Positions 1 through 6,174 of a DNA stretch of 16,777 nt are shown one piece after another. The DNA lies in the NCBI GenBank assembly GCA_902475025.1, contig CABRXX010000061.1, positions 1 to 16,777 of the forward strand, given 5' to 3'. A program made the translations under genes and the position numbers. A model generated the notes under the pieces. It did no database searches. It had not been told where the DNA came from and worked only from the letters and a program-made list of their open reading frames with translations. The DNA comes from Merdiplasma sp905207905 (GTDB lineage Bacteria > Bacillota > Clostridia > Lachnospirales > Lachnospiraceae). Within the stretch, counting starts at the first letter, position 1. Each line of letters starts with the position of its first letter.

Positions 1-56
1 ATTAAGGCGGTGGTATCCAGTCCGCCGGAATAAGCAAGAACTACTTTTTCTTTCAT
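1..56 (-). CDS. argG: Argininosuccinate synthase, N-terminal fragment (runs off the window)
   Basis: The reverse strand from 56 downwards reads MKEKVVLAYSGGLDTTAL and continues beyond the window edge. AYSGGLDTT is the N-terminal ATP-pyrophosphatase (PP-loop, SGGxD) signature of argininosuccinate synthase, which joins citrulline and aspartate using ATP in the penultimate step of arginine synthesis. The ATG at 56-54 is preceded by a GGAGG ribosome binding site (complement of 65-69) at good spacing. The gene is divergent from argC and shares its control region, which supports the arginine assignment. Other PP-loop enzymes share SGGxD, but the following LDTT and the arg neighbours point to ArgG. 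Only 18 codons are visible, so nothing can be said about the rest of the protein. Confidence 0.9.
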   Translation of the reverse strand, partial: MKEKVVLAYSGGLDTTAL

Positions 57-142
57 TTCTATTACCTCCGGGAAATATAAATCAATTTTTGTTCTGCAGT
101 TTTCTGTTTCAATTGCAATTCTGCAGTTTCCTGTCTTGCATT

Positions 143-171
143 ACTATACCGCATCTGTCATAAATATTCAA
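143..171 (-). promoter_or_regulatory. argG promoter
   Basis: On the minus strand, TTGAAT (complement of 166-171) is separated by exactly 17 bp from TATAGT (complement of 143-148), a good sigma-A-type match (4/6 and 5/6). Transcription would start near 136, giving an argG leader of about 80 nt. The -35 overlaps the candidate ArgR operator at 157-170. Seen by eye; no transcript data. Confidence 0.6.
157..170. promoter_or_regulatory. Candidate ArgR/AhrC operator (argG side)
   Basis: GTCATAAATATTCA matches 12 of 14 positions of the ARG-box core TGMATWWWWATKCA. It overlaps the -35 element of the argG promoter, where binding would block polymerase. AT-rich DNA gives chance matches, but the position relative to the promoter and the pathway make this plausible. 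A second box lies about 73 bp away at 230-243. Confidence 0.45.
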
Positions 172-229
172 GTATAAATTAAAAAATTTGTAAAAATAAT
201 AAAAAATTCAGGAATATATGCATAAAATA

Positions 230-243
230 TGTATATTTATGCG
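230..243. promoter_or_regulatory. Candidate ArgR/AhrC operator (argC side), within an inverted repeat
   Basis: TGTATATTTATGCG matches 12 of 14 positions of the ARG-box core. It sits inside an inverted repeat with perfect 7-bp arms, GCATAAA (220-226) and TTTATGC (236-242), just upstream of the argC -35 at 255. Its centre is about 73 bp, near seven helical turns, from the box at 157-170, which would suit cooperative binding of ArgR hexamers. Confidence 0.45.
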
Positions 244-254
244 ACGAAAAAATC

Positions 255-283
255 TTTACTTATCCAGAAAGGTGGTATATGAT
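255..283 (+). promoter_or_regulatory. argC operon promoter
   Basis: TTTACT (255-260), a 17-bp spacer and TATGAT (278-283, 5/6 to consensus) form a sigma-A-type promoter. The predicted start near 290 leaves a leader of about 207 nt before the argC ATG. A candidate ArgR box lies immediately upstream. Confidence 0.6.
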
Positions 284-297
284 AAAAAGAACGGAAT

Positions 298-353
298 GTA
301 TGTACGCCTGCTTTCTATATGAGAAATATTTTGGCGCAGGCTTTTGTACATGC
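298..353 (+). promoter_or_regulatory. Stem-loop in the argC leader
   Basis: ATGTACGCCTGC (300-311) pairs with GCAGGC (336-341) and GTACAT (346-351), leaving a 4-nt T bulge; flanking G298-C353 and T299-G352 can extend it. Inside the loop TTTCT (312-316) pairs with AGAAA (322-326). No T-tract follows, so it is not a simple terminator. It would lie at the very 5' end of the argC transcript and could stabilise it or be part of a cis-regulatory leader. The remaining leader (354-482) shows no firm structure and no convincing T-box. Confidence 0.5.
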
Positions 354-496
354 AAAAATGATCCTAAATAAGAAGGTAAGATAAAAAAGAAAAAATGAGA
401 ATAAGAACAGCAGCGTCAGACGTCCAGAAGGAACCTACAGCGGTGCATCCATGTGTACGGTTTAGGGGCTGTTGTCAGATTCGGAAGGAGAAGAGT

Positions 497-1537
497 ATGA
501 TTAAGGCAGGTATTATTGGTGCCACAGGCTATGCAGGACAGGAGCTGGTGCGGCTTTTGTATCAGCATCCCCAGGCGGAGGTGGTCTGGTATGGATCCAG
601 AAGCTACATTGATAAAAAGTACAGTGATGTGTACCGGAATCTGTTTCAGCTGGTGGATGATCGCTGTCTGGATGATAATATGGAGGAGCTGTCCAGACAG
701 GCGGATGTGATCTTTACCGCAACGCCCCAGGGACTTTGTGCCTCATTGATCAATGAGCAGGTGTTAAGCAACACAAAGATCATTGATCTGAGCGCAGATT
801 TCAGGCTGAAGGATGTGAAGGTTTACGAAAAGTGGTACGGTATGGAACACAAAAGTCCGGAGTATATCAAAGAGGCGGTTTACGGACTCTGCGAGATCAA
901 CCGGGAGGATATCAGGAATGCCCGCCTGGTGGCCAATCCGGGCTGTTATACCACCTGTTCCATTCTGACGCTGTATCCTCTTGTGAAGGAAGGGCTGATT
1001 GATCCGGATACGATCATCGTGGATGCCAAATCAGGTACTTCCGGAGCAGGACGGGGGGCAAAGACGCCCAACCTGTTTTGCGAAGTAAATGAAAATATGA
1101 AAGCTTATGGGGTAGCCACTCACCGTCACACCCCGGAGATTGAGGAGCAGTTGGGCTATGCGGCTGGAAAAGAGATCCTTATTAATTTTACGCCTCATCT
1201 GGTGCCTATGAACAGAGGAATACTGGTCACTGCCTATGCCAGCTTAAAAGACGGGGTGACGGAAAACGAGATTCAGGCAGCCTATGAACAATATTATGGG
1301 GAAGAGTATTTTATCCGGCTTTTGGGAAAAGGAGCCTGTCCGGAAACCCGGTTTGTGGAGGGCAGCAATTTTGTGGATATCGGCTATCAGATCGATGAGC
1401 GCACTGGAAGAATCATTGCCATGGGAGCCATTGACAATCTGGTAAAGGGAGCGGCAGGTCAGGCAGTCCAGAATATGAATCTGCTGTTTGACCTTCCGGA
1501 AAATCTGGGACTGGAACTGGTTCCGGTATTTCCGTAG
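497..1537 (+). CDS. argC: N-acetyl-gamma-glutamyl-phosphate reductase
   Basis: Cytosolic NADPH-dependent enzyme that reduces N-acetylglutamyl phosphate, made by ArgB, to the semialdehyde used by ArgD. The start at 497 gives 346 aa, the usual family length, and is preceded by GGAAGGAG at 483-490. The frame is open up to 395, but that extension has no good ribosome site and would displace the N-terminal nucleotide-binding sequence IIGATGYAGQELVR (G8, G11, G14). Cys150 in VANPGCYTTC is the catalytic cysteine that forms the thioester intermediate; SGTSGAGRGAK and the HRHTPEIEEQL segment are further family signatures. It is the first gene of the arg operon, 23 bp before argJ, and is probably repressed by ArgR through the upstream boxes. 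Confidence 0.96.
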   Translation: MIKAGIIGATGYAGQELVRLLYQHPQAEVVWYGSRSYIDKKYSDVYRNLFQLVDDRCLDDNMEELSRQADVIFTATPQGLCASLINEQVLSNTKIIDLSADFRLKDVKVYEKWYGMEHKSPEYIKEAVYGLCEINREDIRNARLVANPGCYTTCSILTLYPLVKEGLIDPDTIIVDAKSGTSGAGRGAKTPNLFCEVNENMKAYGVATHRHTPEIEEQLGYAAGKEILINFTPHLVPMNRGILVTAYASLKDGVTENEIQAAYEQYYGEEYFIRLLGKGACPETRFVEGSNFVDIGYQIDERTGRIIAMGAIDNLVKGAAGQAVQNMNLLFDLPENLGLELVPVFP

Positions 1538-1560
1538 GATATATAAGGAGGAGAAGCGTT

Positions 1561-2781
1561 ATGAAGATTTTAGAAGGCGGCGTTACTGCGCCATTAGGAT
1601 TTGAAGCCATTGGAATTGCAGCAGGGATCAAGAAAGGAAAAAAGGACATGGCGCTTTTGTATTCCAAAGAGCTGTGTGAGGCAGCAGGAACCTTTACCAC
1701 CAATGTGGTGAAGGCGGCTCCGGTAAAATGGGATCAGAAGGTGGTTTATGAGGAAAAATGCGCCCGGGCAGTGGTGGTGAACAGCGGAATTGCCAATGCC
1801 TGCACAGGAGCGGAAGGGTATCAGTGCTGTCAGGAGACCGCCCAGGCGGCAGCAGAGGTTCTTGGGATAAAGGTAAGCCAGGTGCTGGTGGCTTCCACAG
1901 GAGTGATTGGCAAACAGCTTCCCATGGATGTGATGAAAAACGGGATCCAGACCATGGCGCCCATGCTTTCCGGCAGCCGGGAGGCAGGAACTCGGGCAGC
2001 CCAGGCCATTATGACCACAGACACGGTAAAAAAAGAGATCGCAGTGGAGATCGAATTGGGCGGCAGAACGGTGACACTGGGAGGGATGAGCAAGGGATCC
2101 GGTATGATTCATCCCAATATGTGTACCATGCTGGCATTTATCACTACAGATGCGGCCATAGATCAGCCTCTGCTGCAAAAGGCCTTAAGTGCCAGTGTGG
2201 CAGATACCTACAATATGATTTCCGTAGACGGGGATACCTCCACCAATGACACCTGCCTGGTGCTGGCCAACGGACTGGCAGGAAATTCCAGGATTACAGA
2301 GGAGAATCAGGACTATCAGGTGTTTTGTGAAGCGCTGAACTGGGTGAATACCTGGCTGGCAAAGCAGATGGCAGCGGACGGCGAGGGCGCTTCCGCCCTG
2401 TTTGAGGTAAAGATTGTGGGAGCAGAGAATAAGGAACAGGCGGTGACCTTAAGCAAATCAGTGGTTTCCTCCAGTCTGGTGAAGGCAGCCATCTGCGGCC
2501 ATGATGCTAACTGGGGACGGATTCTTTGTGCGATGGGGTATTCCGGGGCTTCTTTTGATCCGGAAAAGGTGGATCTTTATTTTGAGAGCGCAGCCGGAAA
2601 GCTGAAGATCATTGAGAATGGGGTGGCTCTGGATTACAGCGAGGAGACAGCTACGAAGATTCTGTCAGAGAAAGCAGTGACTGCCATTGCAGATGTAAAA
2701 ATGGGAAACGCTTCTGCCACTGCCTGGGGCTGTGATCTCACCTATGAATATGTCCGGATCAATGCGGACTATCGGTCTTAA
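1561..2781 (+). CDS. argJ: Glutamate N-acetyltransferase / ornithine acetyltransferase
   Basis: ArgJ moves the acetyl group from N-acetylornithine to glutamate, releasing ornithine and recycling the acetyl group; many ArgJ proteins also use acetyl-CoA to make N-acetylglutamate. The 406 aa length is typical. The precursor cleaves itself at a conserved Ala/Cys-Thr bond: here KGSGMIHPNMCTML, with Thr189 as the N-terminal nucleophile of the beta chain (the residue before it is Cys where many homologues have Ala). VVNSGIANACTG, the oxyanion region around STGVIGKQLP, and the C-terminal GHDANWGRILCAMGYSG agree with the family. AAGGAGG at 1545-1551 sets the ATG. No argA- or argE-like gene is present nearby, so a cyclic pathway is inferred. 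Whether this enzyme is mono- or bifunctional cannot be told from sequence alone. Confidence 0.96.
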   Translation: MKILEGGVTAPLGFEAIGIAAGIKKGKKDMALLYSKELCEAAGTFTTNVVKAAPVKWDQKVVYEEKCARAVVVNSGIANACTGAEGYQCCQETAQAAAEVLGIKVSQVLVASTGVIGKQLPMDVMKNGIQTMAPMLSGSREAGTRAAQAIMTTDTVKKEIAVEIELGGRTVTLGGMSKGSGMIHPNMCTMLAFITTDAAIDQPLLQKALSASVADTYNMISVDGDTSTNDTCLVLANGLAGNSRITEENQDYQVFCEALNWVNTWLAKQMAADGEGASALFEVKIVGAENKEQAVTLSKSVVSSSLVKAAICGHDANWGRILCAMGYSGASFDPEKVDLYFESAAGKLKIIENGVALDYSEETATKILSEKAVTAIADVKMGNASATAWGCDLTYEYVRINADYRS

Positions 2782-2847
2782 CGATCCGGATTAGGGTGTC
2801 AAAAGCTTTGAGGGAAAAGCGAACGGTCAAATTGCACAAAGGGCTGC

Positions 2848-2982
2848 ATGAGTGACTCTTACACCATGGAAATGAGACTTGAAAATCGTGGAAGGGACTC
2901 TTTTGGAACACGATTTTTGTTTAAAAAGGGTTCGCCGGGAGGCTGGCGGCTGACGGAAACGGATGAAACAGGAATAGTATAG
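2848..2982 (+). CDS. Possible 44-codon ORF in the argJ-argB gap (doubtful)
   Basis: ATG at 2848 opens 44 codons ending in TAG at 2980, giving a charged, Arg/Gly-rich peptide (begins MSDSYTMEMRLENR, contains FLFKKGSPGGWRL). The only ribosome-site-like sequence is AAAGGG at 2838-2843, which is weak. The frame contains the inverted repeat 2882-2917. I do not recognise the peptide. It could be a leader peptide or simply chance open frame in a 237-bp gap; chance is the more likely explanation. Confidence 0.15.
   Translation: MSDSYTMEMRLENRGRDSFGTRFLFKKGSPGGWRLTETDETGIV
2882..2922 (+). terminator. Terminator-like hairpin between argJ and argB
   Basis: AAAATCGTG (2882-2890) is a perfect 9-bp inverted repeat of CACGATTTT (2909-2917), and the 3' arm runs into TTTTTGTTT. 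The 18-nt loop can itself pair weakly (AAGGG with CTTTT). The stem is A/T-rich at its base. It may attenuate argB-argD relative to argC-argJ, or act as an RNA processing site. The next hairpin-like segment, CGCC/GGCG around 2934-2947, lies between it and argB. Confidence 0.4.
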
Positions 2983-3018
2983 AGACACGGGTCAGAACCT
3001 GTGGGATGGAGAGAAAAT

Positions 3019-3909
3019 ATGGAAAATATGGAATTGTGGCTGCAGAAAGCCAATGTATTGATTGAGGCGCTGCCTTATATTCAGAGGTTTCATGGAAAGA
3101 CCATTGTAGTAAAATACGGGGGGAGCGCCATGGTGGATCATGAGCTGAAAAAGAATGTGATTCGGGATGTGGCGCTGCTGAAGCTGGTGGGATTTCGGCC
3201 CATCATTGTCCATGGAGGCGGAAAGGAGATCACCAGATGGATCAATAAGATCGGTCTGGAGACCCAGTTTGTCAACGGCCTGCGGGTGACAGATAAGCCG
3301 ACCATGGAGGTGGCGGAGATGGTGCTTAACCGGGTAAACAAAGGGCTGGTTTCCATGATGGAAAAGGTAGGTCTGAAGGCAGTGGGCATCAGCGGCAAGG
3401 ACGGTACGGTGCTTCAGGTGGAGAAAAAGCTGTCAGGCGGAAGGGACATCGGCTTTGTAGGTGAGGTGAAAAAAGTGAATCCTGCACTGTTAAATACCCT
3501 TTTGGACAATGATTTTATTCCGGTGATCTGTCCCATTGGATCGGATGCAGAGTATCATTCTTTTAATATCAATGCAGATGATGCTGCCTGCGCCATTGCA
3601 AAGGCCATGCAGGCAGCCAAACTGGTATTTCTCACAGATATTGAGGGCGTTTATCGGGATCCGAAAGATCCCTCCAGCCTGATCAGTGAGATGACGCTTC
3701 CGGAGGCAAGGGAGTTTCTTGCCAGCGGAAATGCGGGAGGAGGCATGCTGCCCAAAATTCAAAATTGTATTGACGCCATAGAGGCAGGTGTTTCCAGGGT
3801 TCATATTTTGGATGGACGGATTGAGCATTCTCTTTTACTGGAGTTTTTCACAAACAAGGGAATCGGAACTGCGATTATGGACAAACGAGAGGAGCAGGAA
3901 GATGAATAA
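3019..3909 (+). CDS. argB: Acetylglutamate kinase (arginine-sensitive type)
   Basis: Amino-acid-kinase-fold enzyme that phosphorylates N-acetylglutamate with ATP. The ATG at 3019 gives 296 aa and follows GGAGAG at 3008-3013; a GTG at 3001 is in frame but less likely. Signatures are VVKYGGSAM near residues 24-32, IIVHGGGKEI, the substrate segment VNGLRVTD, NINADDAACAIA and LTDIEGVY. The roughly 20-residue N-terminal helix (WLQKANVLIEALPYIQRFHG) and the C-terminal HSLLLEFFTNKGIGTAI are features of hexameric kinases inhibited by arginine. Feedback inhibition at this step fits a cyclic pathway with ArgJ; this is inference. Its last 8 bp overlap the start of argD, so the two are translationally coupled. 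Confidence 0.95.
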   Translation: MENMELWLQKANVLIEALPYIQRFHGKTIVVKYGGSAMVDHELKKNVIRDVALLKLVGFRPIIVHGGGKEITRWINKIGLETQFVNGLRVTDKPTMEVAEMVLNRVNKGLVSMMEKVGLKAVGISGKDGTVLQVEKKLSGGRDIGFVGEVKKVNPALLNTLLDNDFIPVICPIGSDAEYHSFNINADDAACAIAKAMQAAKLVFLTDIEGVYRDPKDPSSLISEMTLPEAREFLASGNAGGGMLPKIQNCIDAIEAGVSRVHILDGRIEHSLLLEFFTNKGIGTAIMDKREEQEDE

Positions 3910-5092
3910 AACAGAGGAAGTGATCCGTAGGACAGAGGAGGCAGTGCTTCACACCTATAACCGGTTTCCGGTGGTGTTTGAAAAGGGAGAAGGCGTTTAT
4001 CTTACTGATGCGGAAGGCAGGAAGTATCTGGATTTCGGAGCCGGAATTGCTGTGTTTGCTCTGGGATACGGGAATGCCCAGTATAATCAGGCATTAAAAG
4101 ATCAGATTGATTCCCTGATACACACCTCCAATCTTTTCTATAACCAGCCGATGATGGAAGCTGCGGAAAAGCTGAAAAAGGCCAGCGGTATGAGCCGGGT
4201 GTTTTTTACAAACAGCGGGACGGAGGCCGTGGAGGGTGCGATTAAGGCCGCCAGAAAGTATGCTTATCAAAAAGATGGAAGAACAGACCATGAGATCATT
4301 GCCATGAATCATTCTTTCCACGGAAGAAGTGTGGGAGCACTTTCCGTCACTGGAAATCCTCATTATCAGGAGCCATTTAAGCCGTTGATGGGAGGCGTGC
4401 GGTTTGCAGATTTCAATGATCTGGACAGTGTGAAGGCTCAGGTAAATGACCGCACCTGCGCCATCATCATGGAGACCGTTCAGGGGGAGGGGGGAATCTA
4501 TCCTGCCCAGCCGGAATTTTTAGAGGGCGTGAAGGCTCTGTGTCAGGAAAAGGAAATTCTGTTGATTTTGGATGAGATCCAGTGCGGGATGGGGCGGACT
4601 GGGGCTTATTTTGCCTGGCAGGAGTACGGCGTGGAGCCGGATATCATGACCTGCGCCAAGGCTCTTGGCTGCGGGATACCAGTGGGCGCCTTTGTGTTGA
4701 ATGAAAAGACAGCAAAAGCTTCCCTGGTTCCGGGAGACCACGGCACTACCTACGGCGGCAATCCTCTTGCCTGCAGGGCAGTGTCAAAGGTGTTTGATCT
4801 GTTTGAACAGGAGCAGGTAATCTCCCACGTACAGGAGCTGACCCCTTATCTGGAACAAAAACTGGATGAGCTGGTAGAAAAGTATGAGTTTCTCACAGGA
4901 CGAAGGGGCAAGGGCTTTATGCAGGGCCTGATTGTTTCCGGACGGCCGGTGGGGGAAGTGGTGAAGCATGCTCTGGAGAACGGGCTGGTGGTTCTCTCTG
5001 CTGGAAACGATGTGATCCGACTGGTTCCACCGCTGGTGATCACAAAAGAACAGATTGATGAGATGACAGAGAAACTGGAGGCATCCTTTTAG
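3902..5092 (+). CDS. argD: Acetylornithine aminotransferase
   Basis: Class-III PLP-dependent aminotransferase, cytosolic, that makes N-acetylornithine from the ArgC semialdehyde using glutamate. The ATG at 3902 overlaps the argB stop (ATGAATAA) and follows GGAG in the end of argB; it gives 396 aa, the usual length. An upstream open frame from 3788 merely runs through argB in another register. Visible landmarks are the N-terminal YLDFGAGIAV, the cofactor-binding FFTNSGTEAVEGAIKAAR, HSFHGRS, LILDEIQCGMGRTG with the aspartate for the pyridine nitrogen, and Lys253 in CAKALGCGIPVGAF as the Schiff-base lysine. The C-terminal NDVIRLVPPLVIT is also typical. GABA and ornithine aminotransferases are relatives, but the operon position decides for argD. 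Confidence 0.95.
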   Translation: MNKTEEVIRRTEEAVLHTYNRFPVVFEKGEGVYLTDAEGRKYLDFGAGIAVFALGYGNAQYNQALKDQIDSLIHTSNLFYNQPMMEAAEKLKKASGMSRVFFTNSGTEAVEGAIKAARKYAYQKDGRTDHEIIAMNHSFHGRSVGALSVTGNPHYQEPFKPLMGGVRFADFNDLDSVKAQVNDRTCAIIMETVQGEGGIYPAQPEFLEGVKALCQEKEILLILDEIQCGMGRTGAYFAWQEYGVEPDIMTCAKALGCGIPVGAFVLNEKTAKASLVPGDHGTTYGGNPLACRAVSKVFDLFEQEQVISHVQELTPYLEQKLDELVEKYEFLTGRRGKGFMQGLIVSGRPVGEVVKHALENGLVVLSAGNDVIRLVPPLVITKEQIDEMTEKLEASF

Positions 5093-5183
5093 CCAGATGG
5101 ATCCTTTTCCTGAAAGAAAGCAGTTTTTGAATAGGAAAACAAATTGCAGCGTCAGCGCAGGAGCAGAGGTTTGGCTGTTCTTT

Positions 5184-5209
5184 TGCAGTGGCGCTGCAGT
5201 TTTATTTTA
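5184..5209 (+). terminator. Candidate terminator after argD
   Basis: TGCAG (5184-5188) pairs with CTGCA (5194-5198) around TGGCG, followed by a T-rich run GTTTTATTTT. It would end the arg operon about 100 bp after argD. The stem is short (5 bp, plus a possible T-G pair inside). An alternative partner for the 3' arm, TGCAGCG at 5145-5151, lies upstream. Confidence 0.45.
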
Positions 5210-5211
5210 TA

Positions 5212-5251
5212 GGATCAGGGCTTTTGCCCCCCTAATCTTTATAGGAAATTT
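5212..5251 (+). repeat. 40-nt direct repeat, copy 1 (upstream of transporter gene)
   Basis: This segment matches 5869-5908 at 32 of 40 positions without gaps. The best-conserved part is AGGGCTTTTGCC, which can form a GGGC-TTTT-GCCC mini-hairpin in this copy. The two copies bracket the transporter gene and its promoter. Only two copies were found in the window. Confidence 0.6.
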
Positions 5252-5335
5252 GAGGATAAATTACGAAAAATGCTCCCAGGGATCACACTGCGGCTGCGCT
5301 GGTTGGAGTTTCGGTCTGCAGGATAAAACCGATCT

Positions 5336-5378
5336 TTGCATAATTTTAGGTTCCCGGTGCATACTCTAAAATAGTATG
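5336..5378 (+). promoter_or_regulatory. Candidate promoter and operator of the transporter gene
   Basis: CATACT (5360-5365) and AGTATG (5373-5378) are perfect 6-bp inverted arms around CTAAAAT, which contains a -10-like TAAAAT (5367-5372). An alternative reading is TTGCAT (5336-5341), 18 bp, CATACT. A -35 for TAAAAT itself is poor. A palindrome spanning a -10 is a classical repressor-operator layout; the regulator is unknown. Confidence 0.4.
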
Positions 5379-5443
5379 TGTGTACAGCGGGACTGCGCTG
5401 TCTCTGGTTCGCAGATGCTAAGTATGGAAGAGAGGTGCTTTCT

Positions 5444-5875
5444 ATGTGGGGAATTGTGATTGCCATTGTGTCAGGAATTTTAATGAGCGTACAGGGAGTG
5501 TTTAACACTCAGGTTACAAGGCAGACCAGCCTTTGGGTCTCATCCTCTTTTGTGCAGTGCACAGCGCTGCTGGTCTGCCTGGCAGCCTGGGCTTTTACAG
5601 ACAGGAGCAGTTTTCTGGCAGTGGGAAAGGTGCAGCCATGGTATATGCTGCTGGGAGGCGTGCTGGGGGCGTTTATCACCGTTACTGTGATCAAAGCCAT
5701 GGGGAGCCTGGGGCCGGCCAAAGCAGCTATGCTGATCGTCATCGCCCAGCTGATTGCCGCTTATTTGATTGAAGTACTGGGATTGTTCGGTGTGGAGAAA
5801 CAGCCTCTTCAATTGCGCAGAATCATAGGGATGGGGATTAGTATTGTGGGAATCATTCTCTTTAAATGGGATTAG
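5444..5875 (+). CDS. DMT-superfamily transporter, YdcZ/DUF606 family
   Basis: A 143-aa, very hydrophobic inner-membrane protein with five likely helices: roughly residues 2-21, 30-51, 65-88, 92-116 and 126-141. The start MWGIVIAIVSGILMSVQGVFN, the PWYMLLGGVLGAFITVTVIKA segment and GPAKAAMLIVIAQLIAAY fit the YdcZ/DUF606 single-repeat drug/metabolite transporters, which often act as paired or dimerised half-size units. The ATG at 5444 follows AGAGGTG at 5429-5435; an open frame upstream to 5378 has no better start. No substrate can be assigned, and no partner half is adjacent. It stands alone between the arg and competence operons and is bracketed by 40-nt repeats; the second repeat overlaps its stop codon. 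Confidence 0.85.
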   Translation: MWGIVIAIVSGILMSVQGVFNTQVTRQTSLWVSSSFVQCTALLVCLAAWAFTDRSSFLAVGKVQPWYMLLGGVLGAFITVTVIKAMGSLGPAKAAMLIVIAQLIAAYLIEVLGLFGVEKQPLQLRRIIGMGISIVGIILFKWD

Positions 5876-5908
5876 GGCTTTTGCCACTCTGATTTAAATA
5901 GCAAATTT
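5869..5908 (+). repeat. 40-nt direct repeat, copy 2 (end of transporter gene)
   Basis: Imperfect (80%) copy of 5212-5251. It begins in the last codons of the transporter gene and includes its TAG stop. TCTGA just inside it (5888-5892) can pair with TCAGA at 5911-5915, so it may help to form a 3'-end structure. Confidence 0.6.
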
Positions 5909-6174
5909 TCTCAGACAGGAGGTTCCTGGTTCGAAAGCGCACATTGTTTTAGTGACAGATCCGGATTTTACAGAGAAAACAGAGAAGAGATGGGCACAGG
6001 AGCCTGGCATTTCTTAAGAAATCTGCAAAGTTTTTAAAAGGATATTGCCAAAAAACTACAACTTTGTTAAAATAAATTATTGCATAACGGGGAAGCCTGC
6101 CGTCAGGAGCGGTAAGGAGCTATGCAGAAGTGAAACAAAAAAGAGTACAGAGATAGAGCCTGTTCTTAAAGACA
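5909..6174. other. Intergenic region transporter to comEA
   Basis: No supported gene between the second 40-nt repeat and comEA. The 70-codon frame at 6045-6254 lacks a ribosome site and overlaps comEA. The region contains a 14-bp perfect palindrome ATTTCTTAAGAAAT (6009-6022), the comEA promoter (6045-6073), an AAGGAG ribosome site (6114-6119) and a GTG-started 8-codon frame ending in TAG in register with comEA. A GGTTCGAAAG near 5927-5936 resembles a tRNA T-arm, but there is no cloverleaf around it. Confidence 0.55.
6045..6073 (+). promoter_or_regulatory. Promoter of the comEA operon
   Basis: TTGCCA (6045-6050), 17 bp, TAAAAT (6068-6073) is a good sigma-A-type promoter. It predicts a start near 6080 and a leader of about 95 nt. 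It probably serves comEA, the two-component system, the GerMN lipoprotein and comEC. A 14-bp perfect palindrome lies 22 bp upstream of the -35 and could be an operator. Confidence 0.6.

Larger units (their letters stand above)
5093..5443. other. Intergenic region argD to transporter gene (351 bp)
   Basis: I see no convincing gene here. A 90-codon open frame (5097-5369) has no good ribosome site and a Cys/aromatic-rich, family-less translation. The region holds the candidate argD terminator (5184-5209), the first copy of a 40-nt repeat (5212-5251), a candidate promoter with a palindrome (5336-5378) and a small hairpin, ACAGCG (5384-5389) with CGCTGT (5396-5401), in the transporter leader. Confidence 0.6.

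Noticed and set aside
395..480. T-box-like leader before argC
   Set aside because: A loose resemblance (GGAACC...GCGG) was checked; the conserved AGGGUGGNACCGCG sequence and a terminator are both missing.
395..496. N-terminal extension of argC from an ATG at 395
   Set aside because: The extension adds 34 residues before the canonical MIKAGIIGATGYAG start, and the ATG at 497 has its own strong GGAAGGAG site.
5097..5369. 90-codon open frame after argD
   Set aside because: No good ribosome site, odd composition, and it runs through the terminator, the 40-nt repeat and the candidate promoter of the next gene.
5920..5945. tRNA-like GGTTCGAAAG segment
   Set aside because: No acceptor, D or anticodon arms could be drawn around it.
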